Position numbers and translations under genes: made by a program
Shown: in pieces, positions 1-7,263 of the stretch
Numbering within the stretch: the first letter of the stretch is position 1
Layout: each line of letters starts with the position of its first letter
Assembly (NCBI GenBank): GCA_946633275.1
Contig: CAMPAT010000004.1
Span: forward strand, 1 to 12,029
Direction: 5' to 3'
Source of the DNA: an uncultured Clostridia bacterium
GTDB taxonomy: Bacteria > Bacillota > Clostridia > Oscillospirales > Acutalibacteraceae
Length of the DNA stretch: 12,029 nt
The notes under the pieces: generated by a model
The model's database searches: none
Seen by the model: only the letters and a program-made list of their open reading frames with translations
Told to the model about the DNA's origin: nothing

Positions 1-18
1 GCTGACGCCGTTTGATAT

Positions 19-186
19 ATGGAGTGGTGGGCGGGCTTTACATATACTAATATGGGCGACGCGCCTGTTTGCGATAATCCTTTTTTTGATTCCTGCAGAA
101 GTTGTACTGCCTGGGAGTTGTCTGAGGATAACGAAACTCTGTTTGTAACTCGCTCAGACGGAGAGATAATAGAAATTGAACTGTAA
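19..186 (+). CDS. small cysteine-containing ORF of unknown function (55 aa), or 3' end of a broken gene
   Basis: I do not recognise this protein. From ATG at 19 the frame reads 55 codons to TAA at 184-186. It has an aromatic start (MEWWAGFTYTNMG), a Cys cluster C-x7-C-x2-C at residues 18, 26 and 29, and an acidic tail (SDGEIIEIEL). Codon use (GAC, GAG, GGC, ACT) looks like the genes downstream. It lies 12 nt before the TTG start of the mutase, and the mutase ribosome binding site follows directly on its stop codon, so the two are probably co-transcribed. There is an in-frame TGA at 13-15 and no good ribosome binding site in the 18 bases before the ATG. It could therefore be the tail of a longer gene whose upstream part lies outside the window and is in another frame: the +2 frame is open from the left edge to 148. 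The reading frame is reasonably supported; the start is not. Confidence 0.45.
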   Translation: MEWWAGFTYTNMGDAPVCDNPFFDSCRSCTAWELSEDNETLFVTRSDGEIIEIEL

Positions 187-201
187 GAGGTGATTTTATT
201 G
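186..201 (+). promoter_or_regulatory. ribosome binding site that fixes a TTG start for the mutase
   Basis: GAGGTGA at 187-193 is a strong complement to the 3' end of 16S rRNA and lies 5 nt before TTG at 199-201. The in-frame GTG at 190 sits inside this ribosome binding site and so cannot sensibly be the start. ATG at 208 is possible but is spaced 14 nt away. The resulting N-terminus (MDYMEKYKLW) resembles what I recall of related phospho-sugar mutases. Confidence 0.7.
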
Positions 202-1845
202 GATTATATGGAGAAATATAAGCTTTGGTGCACATTTGACGAGAACACAAAAGCAGAACTTGAAGCAGTAACCGATGATAAGGAAGTCGAAGACAGATTT
301 TATAAGGACTTAGCCTTCGGCACAGGCGGTCTGCGCGGCGTTATGGGTGCAGGCTCAAACAGAATGAACCGCTACACAGTCGGCAGAGCAACGAAAGGAC
401 TTGCGGATTTCATTAAGGCGAATAATGACGGCGAGCTGTCGGTTGCAATTGCGTGCGACAGCAGGCTTAATTCAAAGGACTTTTTATGGGAAGCGGCGCG
501 TGTGTTTGCTTCGCAGGGGATAAAGGTTTACGCTTATCATACTATTGTACCCGTTCCCGTGCTTTCGTTTACGGTTCGCGAGCTTAAATGTAACGCAGGC
601 GTTATGATTACTGCCTCGCATAATCCGAAGGAGTATAACGGTTATAAAGCGTACGACAGTACAGGCTGTCAGCTTTGCACCGAGGACGCCTCTGAGGCGC
701 TCAGATATATAAATGCTATTGACGATTACAAGGCAGTATTTGACGGTGTTAAGACTGCCGACGAGTATATTACTGACGGTACTATTGTTCCGATTTATGA
801 AAAGGAGCTTGACGCGTTCATAAGTGCAGTTAAAAAGCAGTCTGTTTACGAAGAACCAAGCGATATTAAGATAGTTTATACTCCGCTTCACGGTACGGGA
901 CTCGTACCTGTTACGCGTGTTCTCGATACTCTCGATGTTACAGTCCTTGAGTCGCAGAGAACTCCCGACGGACATTTCCCGACTGTTAAGTCGCCTAATC
1001 CTGAGGACAGAGCGGCGCTCACTCTTGCTATTGAAGAAGCTAAGAAAATCGGCGCAGACCTTGTGCTCGGTACAGACCCCGATTGCGACAGAGTAGGAAT
1101 TGCAGTCAGAGACGGAGACGACTTCGTCCTCTTTACGGGTAATCAGACGGGAGCGCTTCTCGTTAAGTTTATCTGTGAAATGCATAAGGCTGAGCTTAAT
1201 GAAGGCTCAATGCTTGTTAAAACAATCGTTACTTCCGAACTCGGCGCAAATATCGGACGCAGCTTCGGCGTAAACGTTGACGAAACGCTTACGGGCTTTA
1301 AGTATATCGGCGATAAAATTAATAAGTACGAGGCTTCGGGCGACAGACAGTTTGTTATCGGATACGAGGAGAGCTACGGCTATCTTGTAGGTACTCACGC
1401 GCGCGACAAGGACGCTGTCGTATCATCAATGCTCATCTGTCAGATGGCAGCATGGTATAAGGCTCAGGGCAAAACGCTCGTTGACGGACTAAACGAGATT
1501 TATTCAGAATTCGGCTATTATCTCGATTATCTCGATTCGTTCGTGCTCAAGGGCAAGGACGGTGCAGAGAAGATTCAGTCTCTTATGGTTGAATTCAGGG
1601 AAAAGGGAACGGCTCTCCTTCCCGATATCAGCGAAATTATCGATTTCAGCGTAGGTATTCGTGACTTGCCTAAGGAAAATGTGCTTAAGTATATCTTCAG
1701 CGACGGCTCATGGATGGCAGTACGCCCGAGCGGTACGGAGCCGAAGATTAAGGTTTACTATTCTATTGTCGACCCGTCGAAAGAAAATGCAAAATCGCGT
1801 CTTGACGATATCAGAAACGTAATAGGTGAAATTATTAACTCGTAG
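199..1845 (+). CDS. pgcA: phosphoglucomutase/phosphomannomutase (alpha-D-phosphohexomutase)
   Basis: This cytoplasmic enzyme interconverts hexose 1-phosphate and hexose 6-phosphate (glucose and/or mannose) through a phosphoserine and a bisphosphate intermediate. It links glycolysis to nucleotide-sugar and glycan synthesis. With the TTG start it has 548 residues, the usual length for the bacterial PgcA type. All four family signatures are visible. The catalytic serine loop TASHNP is at residues 138-143 (Ser140). The magnesium loop DPDCDR is at 293-298. The sugar-specificity loop GYEESYG is at 388-394. The phosphate-binding loop RPSGTEPK is at 509-516. The N-terminal FGTGGLRG motif is also typical. 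The gene is followed after 9 nt by the NFU gene and belongs to the 19-5438 operon. The presence of a mannosidase two genes on makes a role with mannose phosphates plausible, but sequence alone does not separate glucose from mannose preference. The symbol follows the B. subtilis homologue. Confidence 0.93.
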   Translation: MDYMEKYKLWCTFDENTKAELEAVTDDKEVEDRFYKDLAFGTGGLRGVMGAGSNRMNRYTVGRATKGLADFIKANNDGELSVAIACDSRLNSKDFLWEAARVFASQGIKVYAYHTIVPVPVLSFTVRELKCNAGVMITASHNPKEYNGYKAYDSTGCQLCTEDASEALRYINAIDDYKAVFDGVKTADEYITDGTIVPIYEKELDAFISAVKKQSVYEEPSDIKIVYTPLHGTGLVPVTRVLDTLDVTVLESQRTPDGHFPTVKSPNPEDRAALTLAIEEAKKIGADLVLGTDPDCDRVGIAVRDGDDFVLFTGNQTGALLVKFICEMHKAELNEGSMLVKTIVTSELGANIGRSFGVNVDETLTGFKYIGDKINKYEASGDRQFVIGYEESYGYLVGTHARDKDAVVSSMLICQMAAWYKAQGKTLVDGLNEIYSEFGYYLDYLDSFVLKGKDGAEKIQSLMVEFREKGTALLPDISEIIDFSVGIRDLPKENVLKYIFSDGSWMAVRPSGTEPKIKVYYSIVDPSKENAKSRLDDIRNVIGEIINS

Positions 1846-1854
1846 GTATAATAT

Positions 1855-2094
1855 ATGACTGTACAAAGCTATATTGAAACAGTAATCCAGCCGAAGCTTC
1901 AGGGCGACGGCGGATGGGCAGAATTTGATAATCTGTCAGATAAAGAGCTCACTCTCATTTTCAGAGGCGAGTGCTCAAAATGTATGATTTTAAATCGCTG
2001 CTGCGATTGGATTGAACAGCAGATTAAAGCTGATTTGAAGAAGGATATTAAGGTTATAGCCGTGCGCAAAAAACCTTATTTCCAGGACGTGTAA
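1855..2094 (+). CDS. stand-alone NifU C-terminal (NFU) domain protein
   Basis: This 79-residue protein consists only of an NFU domain, the fold that binds or hands over Fe-S clusters through a CxxC pair. The family pattern is clear: an N-terminal helix ending in PKLQGDGG (13-20), a beta-sheet segment ending in FRGECSKC (36-43) with Cys40 and Cys43 as the CxxC, then an amphipathic helix and an IKVIAV strand (65-70). Unusual points are that the residue after the CxxC is Met instead of the common Pro, and that two more cysteines follow at 49-50. It starts 9 nt after the mutase stop with only a weak ribosome binding site, so translational coupling is likely. Six nt of ribosome binding site plus 6 nt of spacer separate it from the mannosidase. 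Expected role: Fe-S cluster carrier or scaffold. Its placement inside a sugar operon does not point to a particular client. Confidence 0.8.
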   Translation: MTVQSYIETVIQPKLQGDGGWAEFDNLSDKELTLIFRGECSKCMILNRCCDWIEQQIKADLKKDIKVIAVRKKPYFQDV

Positions 2095-2109
2095 GGAGGG
2101 AACGAAGTG
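2093..2109 (+). promoter_or_regulatory. strong ribosome binding site with GTG start for the GH38 gene
   Basis: AAGGAGGG at 2093-2100 overlaps the NFU stop codon (2092-2094) and stands 6 nt before GTG at 2107. This is the best ribosome binding site in the first operon. It supports the GTG start over any internal ATG and ties translation of the mannosidase to that of the NFU protein. Confidence 0.75.
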
Positions 2110-5037
2110 GCACATATTAAGGTTGAACGACGTTCTTTGCGTCCTGAAGAATGGACTGCTATGCGATTTGCGTGGCTTAAGCGCCATATATACAGCGAAA
2201 AATGGGAGATTGAAAATCTCCTTATTCGTGACGCACGCCAGGTCAGCGAAATGGAGTTTGAATACTATTCTGACGATTACAGACCGCTTAAGAAGGGCGA
2301 TATGTACTTCACTCCCGACGGTACCGCGTTTTTTAAAGCAGATGTAAGTATTCCCGAGCATTTGCAGGGCAAGGAGCTTTGGTTTTCGCTGAAAACTGCT
2401 GCCGAAATCTGCGTTAAGATTAACGGGAAATATATCGGCGGCGTAGACCCGAACCGTGAAAGAATGCTAATTTCGCCTTACGTTGACGATAGTGAAACGC
2501 TTCATTTTGAGATGATGGGTTATAACCGCTCAAAGCCTGACGATGAGCGTAATCCTGAATCCCTCGCAGTACGCGGCTGCCGTCAGATTTTTGAGGGCGC
2601 ATATATTTGCACCGTTAATCACGAGGTGCAGGATTTAGTCTGGGATTTTGAGCTGTTTCTCGATATTTCGCAGTCGGAGACATTTAATGAAGATTACCGT
2701 GCTTTTCTTAAGCGCGAGCTTAATAACTGTATGAATTTTATCGATTTTGACGGTGAGGAGCTTTGCGGCGTTAAGGAAGCGAAGGAATATATGGACAGCG
2801 TTATTTACGCTAACGATACTTATAAGGGCGCCGGAGACGTTGCGCTTATCGCGCATTCGCACCTTGATATCGCATATTACTGGCGCAGAATTCACGCAGT
2901 ACAGAAGAATTTGAGAACTGTTCTTATCCAGCTTCGCCTGATGGACAGATATCCCGATTTTAAGTTCACCCACACTCAGCCGTATGTTTATGAAACACTT
3001 GAGAAGTACTATCCCGAGGTGTTTGAAGAGCTTAAAGAAAAGGTTGAGCGCGGTCAGTTTGAACCTGTCGGCGCTATGTATGTCGAGCCTGATTGCAATA
3101 TTCCTTCGGCAGAGTCGCTGATTCGTCAATGCCTTTACGGACAGCTTACATATAAGCGTATGTTCGGCAGGACGGTTAATAATGCGTGGCTGCCCGATGT
3201 TTTCGGCAATAGCTGGATTATGCCTCAGATTCTTAAGAAAAGCGGCGTAGATTATTTTGTATCAAATAAGATGTCTACATGGAATGATACGAACCGTTTT
3301 CCGCATAATAACTTCATCTGGCGCGGAATTGACGGTACTCAAGTCCTTGCGTGCGTTCCGCCGACTCACTTTATAACCTGGAATTATCCTTCTCAGATTC
3401 AGGATAACTGGGAAGCGTATATTGATAAGGACCTCGGCGGTCAGACTATGAATATGTTTGGCTACGGCGACGGAGGCTCAGGCTGTACTGAGGAAATGAT
3501 TGAATTAATGCACCGTTTTGATAAGGTAAGCATTATGCCGAAGTGCGAGCATATGGGCGGCGCTGAGTTTCTTGAGAAAAATCTTGCGAATAATAATAAT
3601 CTTGAAACGTGGGACGGCGAGCTTTATCTTGAAATGCACCGCGGTACGTTCACAACTAAAGCAGAGATGAAAAAGGCGAACCGCCGCCTTGAATTCAAAT
3701 TCCGTGAGGCAGAAATACAGTCTGTTATGCGCGGCGAGGACAACCACGATAAGCTTACTACGCTTTATAAAAAGTTCCTTGTTAATCAGTTTCACGATAT
3801 TCTTCCCGGCTCTCATATTCATCCCGTATATGAGGACGCAATGTCTGATTATGCCGAGATTGAAAAGGAACTCGATAATATCATAGGTACGGGCTCAAAA
3901 TACTTTAATTCACTTAATATTAAGCGCGACGCGCTGACGTTTGTTGAAAATAAGAAGGGTACAGCAACACGCTGCAATAAGCGCGGAAACTGGCTTGTTC
4001 CCGATATTGCCCCAATGAGCGCAAAGTCGCTCAGAGCGTCAAAAGGCAACGCCTCCTGGATTGCTGTCAGCGGTAAGGACGCCGTAACTCAGTATTACTC
4101 CGTTTCGTTTAACGATGACGGCTCAATCGCTTCTCTTTACGATAAGGAGCTCGGCAGAGAATGGGTAAATGGCGATTTTAATAAGCTGCGCATTTACGAC
4201 GACAGACCGGGTAACTACGACGCTTGGGACATTCTCCCGAACTACAGCGAAAAAGAGATTGATATTAATGTAGAAGAACCTCTTGCACTATGCGAGTCCG
4301 ACAGCGAAAGCGCAACGTTTAAAACTGTCCTTGCGACTGAAAAATCAAGATGGACAATGCTGATTCGTCTTTTCCGCAGAAGCAGGGGAATCGAGGTTGA
4401 AAATATTGTCGACTGGCACGAGAGCCATAAGCTCGCAAAGTCGCTGTTTGATTGTAATATTCTTACGAGAAAAGCGCTCTGCGACACCTCTGCAGGCTAT
4501 ATTGAGCGCGAAACGCATAAGAATACTTCCTGGCAGCAGGCACGGTTTGAAACTTGTCATCATAAATGGTGTTCGATTGCCGAAGCCTTTGGCGGCGTTG
4601 CTCTTATTAACGATTCAAAATACGGTGTAGGATTTGATAAGAGCAAGATGTCGCTCTCGCTTCTTCGCGCAACGGAAAGACCTGACGTAACTTCTGATTT
4701 GGGGCATCATAACTTCTGTTATATGATTTTGCCCCATAAGGGCGACGCTGTTAACGCCGGCATTAATGATATTGCGCTTCAGTATAACGTTCCTCTCGTT
4801 AAGAGCGATGCAGAGTGGAAGTATCCCACTTTTGAGCCGCTTTACCTTCAGGCTGCAAAACGCAGCGAAGACGGCACAATGAACGTTATTCGTCTCTCTG
4901 AGCAGAGCGGAAACAGAGGGATTATTATGCTCGATAAGCCTGTTAAAATCCTCAATATGCTTGAAGAGGTTATCGACGAAACAGACGTTATTGAATACAG
5001 CCCGTTTGAAATTATTACGCTTGGAGTTGAAGCATAA
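2107..5037 (+). CDS. alpha-mannosidase, glycoside hydrolase family 38
   Basis: This is a retaining, zinc-dependent exo-alpha-mannosidase that removes alpha-linked mannose from oligosaccharides. No signal peptide is present, so it acts in the cytoplasm. The 976 residues fall in the normal range for bacterial GH38. Domains: an N-terminal beta-rich region (about 1-240), the catalytic barrel (about 243-505), the three-helix middle domain (about 505-590) and the C-terminal beta-sandwich region (about 630-976). By comparison with animal Golgi mannosidase II, the zinc ligands are His252 and Asp254 in HSHLD (250-254) and His563 in QFHDILPGS (561-569). The nucleophile, also a zinc ligand, is Asp364 in WLPDVFG (361-367). 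YGDGGSG (453-459) and LYLEMHRGT (506-514) are further family blocks. All key residues are intact. The gene shares one base with the next gene (TAATG). The exact linkage preference (alpha-1,2, -1,3 or -1,6) cannot be read from the sequence. Confidence 0.95.
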   Translation: MAHIKVERRSLRPEEWTAMRFAWLKRHIYSEKWEIENLLIRDARQVSEMEFEYYSDDYRPLKKGDMYFTPDGTAFFKADVSIPEHLQGKELWFSLKTAAEICVKINGKYIGGVDPNRERMLISPYVDDSETLHFEMMGYNRSKPDDERNPESLAVRGCRQIFEGAYICTVNHEVQDLVWDFELFLDISQSETFNEDYRAFLKRELNNCMNFIDFDGEELCGVKEAKEYMDSVIYANDTYKGAGDVALIAHSHLDIAYYWRRIHAVQKNLRTVLIQLRLMDRYPDFKFTHTQPYVYETLEKYYPEVFEELKEKVERGQFEPVGAMYVEPDCNIPSAESLIRQCLYGQLTYKRMFGRTVNNAWLPDVFGNSWIMPQILKKSGVDYFVSNKMSTWNDTNRFPHNNFIWRGIDGTQVLACVPPTHFITWNYPSQIQDNWEAYIDKDLGGQTMNMFGYGDGGSGCTEEMIELMHRFDKVSIMPKCEHMGGAEFLEKNLANNNNLETWDGELYLEMHRGTFTTKAEMKKANRRLEFKFREAEIQSVMRGEDNHDKLTTLYKKFLVNQFHDILPGSHIHPVYEDAMSDYAEIEKELDNIIGTGSKYFNSLNIKRDALTFVENKKGTATRCNKRGNWLVPDIAPMSAKSLRASKGNASWIAVSGKDAVTQYYSVSFNDDGSIASLYDKELGREWVNGDFNKLRIYDDRPGNYDAWDILPNYSEKEIDINVEEPLALCESDSESATFKTVLATEKSRWTMLIRLFRRSRGIEVENIVDWHESHKLAKSLFDCNILTRKALCDTSAGYIERETHKNTSWQQARFETCHHKWCSIAEAFGGVALINDSKYGVGFDKSKMSLSLLRATERPDVTSDLGHHNFCYMILPHKGDAVNAGINDIALQYNVPLVKSDAEWKYPTFEPLYLQAAKRSEDGTMNVIRLSEQSGNRGIIMLDKPVKILNMLEEVIDETDVIEYSPFEIITLGVEA

Positions 5038-5438
5038 TGTCATCAGCAGCACTTGTCGGCATTTCTGCAGCGGTAGTCGCTGTAATACTGCTTGGTATAA
5101 TAATATTGCCGCTTATAAACAAACGGCAGTTTAACCGTATGCCTTTTGACCAGCAGATAAGAATACTTATGAAACAGGCTAAGGGGCTTGTGTTTTTCAA
5201 AAATATCTCAAACGGCTCAAAAGGTACGCTTATCTATGTTAAGAATAAGCGTAAAATCCTCACATATCCCTGGATACTCGTTGACGGCAAAATGCTTTGT
5301 ACAAAAGAAAATCCGTTTACGGTGTGGGATTATCCCGAGGAGCACCCTGCGATGACAGAGGACGAAATCAAGCAGGCTGTAAGCGAGCTTGAAAAGTATA
5401 ACGAAAAGAATTTGGTAAAGCTGTATTTACAAGATTAA
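5037..5438 (+). CDS. small membrane-anchored protein of unknown function (133 aa)
   Basis: I do not recognise this family. It has a single strong N-terminal membrane helix (residues 5-27, rich in Ala/Val/Ile/Leu) followed by a basic segment (NKRQFNR) that suggests the rest lies in the cytoplasm (positive-inside rule, type III or N-out anchor). The soluble part has a beta-rich core (GLVFFKNISNGSKGTLIYV, then ILTYPWILVDGKMLC) and ends in an acidic helix beginning AMTEDEIKQAV (102-112). The start is fixed by its ATG overlapping the TAA of the mannosidase by one base, so it is almost certainly translated by coupling. It closes the operon; the next feature is a hairpin. A link to mannoside metabolism is by position only. 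Confidence 0.75.
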   Translation: MSSAALVGISAAVVAVILLGIIILPLINKRQFNRMPFDQQIRILMKQAKGLVFFKNISNGSKGTLIYVKNKRKILTYPWILVDGKMLCTKENPFTVWDYPEEHPAMTEDEIKQAVSELEKYNEKNLVKLYLQD

Positions 5439-5466
5439 AAGGGGAGAGCTTATGCTCTCCCCGTTA
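5437..5466 (-). terminator. hairpin terminator between convergent genes, overlapping the end of the minus-strand gene
   Basis: A perfect 9-bp GC-rich stem (GGGGAGAGC at 5441-5449, GCTCTCCCC at 5454-5462) encloses a 4-nt loop. Read on the minus strand it is followed by TTTT (5440-5437), so it fits an intrinsic terminator for the CmpB-like gene. On the plus strand the following bases are GTTAATTT, a poor U-tract, so termination of the mannosidase operon there is possible but weaker. The TAA stop of the minus-strand gene (5452-5450) lies in the loop, so its last codons (GGG AGA GCA) form the first arm of the stem. Confidence 0.75.
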
Positions 5467-5824
5467 ATTTGAATACATAGTAAAGAATTAGAGAAAATAC
5501 GTACCATATCGCAGAAAACGGCAGGCAGATTTGACCGAGAACGTTAAGCGGTACAGAAGAATAATCCCAGACTCCCATATTTAAATACAGATTGAAAATT
5601 ATACCGAAAATTAGTTCAAGCAGCGTTATAACCGCCGCCCCGATTAATGCGAAGATAAATGGAGAAATACGGTTGTTTGAGTAAATATAGTACATTATTA
5701 ATACTGCGAATCCTGCGCAGAAAAACATACTGTAATGCGTTCTCGCGCGATATAATAATTCTATAAGACAGTATGCGTTACCGCCAAGAAGGAATACTCC
5801 GAGATACGAGTTAAATGCGTTCAT
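5450..5824 (-). CDS. CmpB-like integral membrane protein (putative ABC-transporter type IV family)
   Basis: This 124-residue, very hydrophobic protein has about four membrane helices (roughly residues 7-25, 32-48, 54-78 and 93-119). The block WDYSSVPLNVLGQICLPFSAIW (starts near residue 86) matches the hallmark of the Pfam family I know as ABC_trans_CmpB (W-D-Y-S, N-x-x-G-x-I-C, F-S-x-x-W). Despite its name, that family has no proven transport role. Members are often longer, so this is a compact version. The ribosome binding site is weak (GGTGA, 4 nt before ATG). It is a lone gene between convergent and divergent neighbours, with 66 nt separating its start from that of the CCA-adding enzyme. 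No clear minus-strand promoter was found. The family call is fairly sure; the function is unknown. Confidence 0.75.
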   Translation of the reverse strand: MNAFNSYLGVFLLGGNAYCLIELLYRARTHYSMFFCAGFAVLIMYYIYSNNRISPFIFALIGAAVITLLELIFGIIFNLYLNMGVWDYSSVPLNVLGQICLPFSAIWYVFSLILYYVFKLTGRA

Positions 5825-5835
5825 AAATTCACCAT

Positions 5836-5864
5836 TTGTATTATTTGCAATTCTGTGTTAGAAT
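5836..5864 (+). promoter_or_regulatory. sigma-A type promoter for the tRNA nucleotidyltransferase
   Basis: TTGTAT (-35, 5836-5841), a 17-bp spacer and TAGAAT (-10, 5859-5864) precede the gene, with a TGT just before the -10 that fits an extended -10 (TGn). Transcription would start near 5871 and give a leader of about 20 nt before ATG at 5891. Confidence 0.6.
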
Positions 5865-5890
5865 AATAAAAAAGAGCTTTGGAAATTATT

Positions 5891-7228
5891 ATGAACTTAC
5901 CTGAAAACGCAAAAAGAATAATCACTCTATTAAACGCTGCAGGCTACGAAGCGTATGCCGTCGGCGGTTTTGTGCGTGACGGCATTATGGGTAGAAAATC
6001 AGGAGATGTTGATATTACGACGTCCGCTACGCCCGATGAGGTCGAAAAGGCTCTTGACGAAATCAGTATTGACTATTATGAAACAGGCATAAAGCACGGA
6101 ACGATTACTGCCGTAATTGACCGTGAGTCGTATGAAATTACAACATTCAGAACCGACGGAGAATACCTCGACAACCGCCATCCCGATAATGTAAGGTATA
6201 TTAAAAGTCTCAGGGAGGATTTAGCTCGCAGAGATTTTACCGTTAATGCGCTCGCGTATAACGAAGAGAAGGGTGTAATCGACGAATTCGGCGGAATTGC
6301 TGATATAGAAAATAAGATAATTCGTACTGTCGGAGACGCTGACAAAAGATTCAGAGAAGACGCGCTCCGTATTATGCGTGCACTTCGCTTTGCTTCAGTC
6401 CTGGGATTTGATATTGAAGAGAAAACGTCTCAGGCGATACTTGATAACAAATCTCTTCTCCTTAATATTGCCGGTGAAAGAGTATATTCGGAACTCGTAA
6501 AGCTCATTACGGGCGATTATTGCGAAAGTATTTTGCTTAAGTACCGCGAGGTGTTTGCCGTTATTATTCCTGAACTTGAGCCTTGCTTCGACTTTCCGCA
6601 AAACAGCAAGTGGCATATTTACGATGTATATACTCATATTGTCAAATCAACCGCAATTGTTGACAGCAGAGACTATATGCGCCTTGCAATGCTTTTCCAC
6701 GATATCGGAAAGCCGTTTTGCAAAACGACTGACAATAAGGGACAGGACCATTTTAAAGGTCATCCCGCTATCAGCGAGGAAAAAGCGAGAGATATCCTTG
6801 AGCGCCTTCACGCGAGCAATTTAGTGAAGAATAAAGTTCTGACTCTAATCAAATACCACGATTTATATATCACGCCGAAACCGTCGAATATTAAGAAGTG
6901 GCTGCGCACTCTCGGGGAGGATATGACGCTCGATTATATTGATTTTAAAATTGCAGATTTGAGCAGCCATAACTTTGAACTGTCTGAGCATGAGATTGAA
7001 ACGCTGAGACGGATTAAAAAGCAGACTGTTGAGATTATTAACAGCGGCGAGCCGTATAAAATCAGCGACCTTGCAGTTGACGGAAGCGACCTTATTAAAA
7101 TCGGATTTGAGGGACGCGAAATTGCTGATGAGCTCGATAAACTGATTAATGAAGTATCGGGCGAACCACCTCTTAATAATAAAGAAAAGCTTCTGCAGAT
7201 TGCAGAAACCGATTATAAAGCAAAATAA
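5891..7228 (+). CDS. cca: CCA tRNA nucleotidyltransferase with HD domain
   Basis: This enzyme adds or repairs the 3'-terminal CCA of tRNAs from CTP and ATP. It is class II of the nucleotidyltransferase superfamily, 445 residues. The nucleotidyltransferase head shows GGFVRD (25-30) and the metal-binding Asp39/Asp41 in GDVDIT. The neck and nucleotide-specificity region shows RRDFTVNALAYN (113-124), RFREDALRIMRALRFA (153-168) and ERVYSEL (196-202). It is followed by an HD phosphohydrolase domain: His249, His270-Asp271 in FHDIGKP, GHPAISEEKAR (290-300) and Asp356. HD domains in this family usually give 2',3'-cyclic phosphatase or phosphodiesterase activity. ATG at 5891 is preferred over an in-frame TTG at 5879, because MNLPENAKRI matches the usual start and GGA at 5881-5883 is better placed for it. 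It is monocistronic, with its own promoter and terminator. A poly(A) polymerase role is the alternative, but the HD fusion favours CCA addition. Confidence 0.93.
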   Translation: MNLPENAKRIITLLNAAGYEAYAVGGFVRDGIMGRKSGDVDITTSATPDEVEKALDEISIDYYETGIKHGTITAVIDRESYEITTFRTDGEYLDNRHPDNVRYIKSLREDLARRDFTVNALAYNEEKGVIDEFGGIADIENKIIRTVGDADKRFREDALRIMRALRFASVLGFDIEEKTSQAILDNKSLLLNIAGERVYSELVKLITGDYCESILLKYREVFAVIIPELEPCFDFPQNSKWHIYDVYTHIVKSTAIVDSRDYMRLAMLFHDIGKPFCKTTDNKGQDHFKGHPAISEEKARDILERLHASNLVKNKVLTLIKYHDLYITPKPSNIKKWLRTLGEDMTLDYIDFKIADLSSHNFELSEHEIETLRRIKKQTVEIINSGEPYKISDLAVDGSDLIKIGFEGREIADELDKLINEVSGEPPLNNKEKLLQIAETDYKAK

Positions 7229-7254
7229 AAAGCCTTGTAAAAACAAGGCTTTTT
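7227..7254. terminator. bidirectional intrinsic terminator between cca and the dehydrogenase gene
   Basis: AAAAAGCCTTG (7227-7237), a 6-nt loop and CAAGGCTTTTT (7244-7254) form a perfect 11-bp stem with T-runs on both strands. It begins inside the cca stop codon (7226-7228) and ends 9 nt from the stop of the convergent minus-strand gene, so one element can serve both. Confidence 0.9.
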
Positions 7255-7263
7255 ATTGTTATT

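Noticed and set aside
13..15. TGA read as selenocysteine or as a sense codon
   Set aside because: No selenocysteine-type hairpin is apparent just after it, and other genes here use TAA/TAG/TGA-free frames normally. A frame change or a new start at 19 is simpler.
47..250. 67-codon minus-strand frame across the operon's left edge
   Set aside because: It overlaps the mutase ribosome binding site and start, has low-complexity unrelated composition and no ribosome binding site.
484..1185. 233-codon open frame on the minus strand inside the mutase gene
   Set aside because: It is antisense to a fully motif-supported mutase, has no family features, and its composition (many Arg/Ser/Asn from reversed codons) is typical of a shadow frame.
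1990..2361. 123-codon minus-strand frame across the NFU/mannosidase junction
   Set aside because: It is antisense to two well-supported genes and their ribosome binding site; no motif is seen.
5845..5864. TTGCAA (5845-5850) as the -35 for the cca promoter
   Set aside because: Only 8 bp separate it from TAGAAT. TTGTAT at 5836 gives the proper 17-bp spacing.
5879..5881. TTG at 5879 as the start of cca
   Set aside because: The purine-rich stretch before it is only about 2 nt away. The ATG at 5891 gives the family-typical N-terminus.
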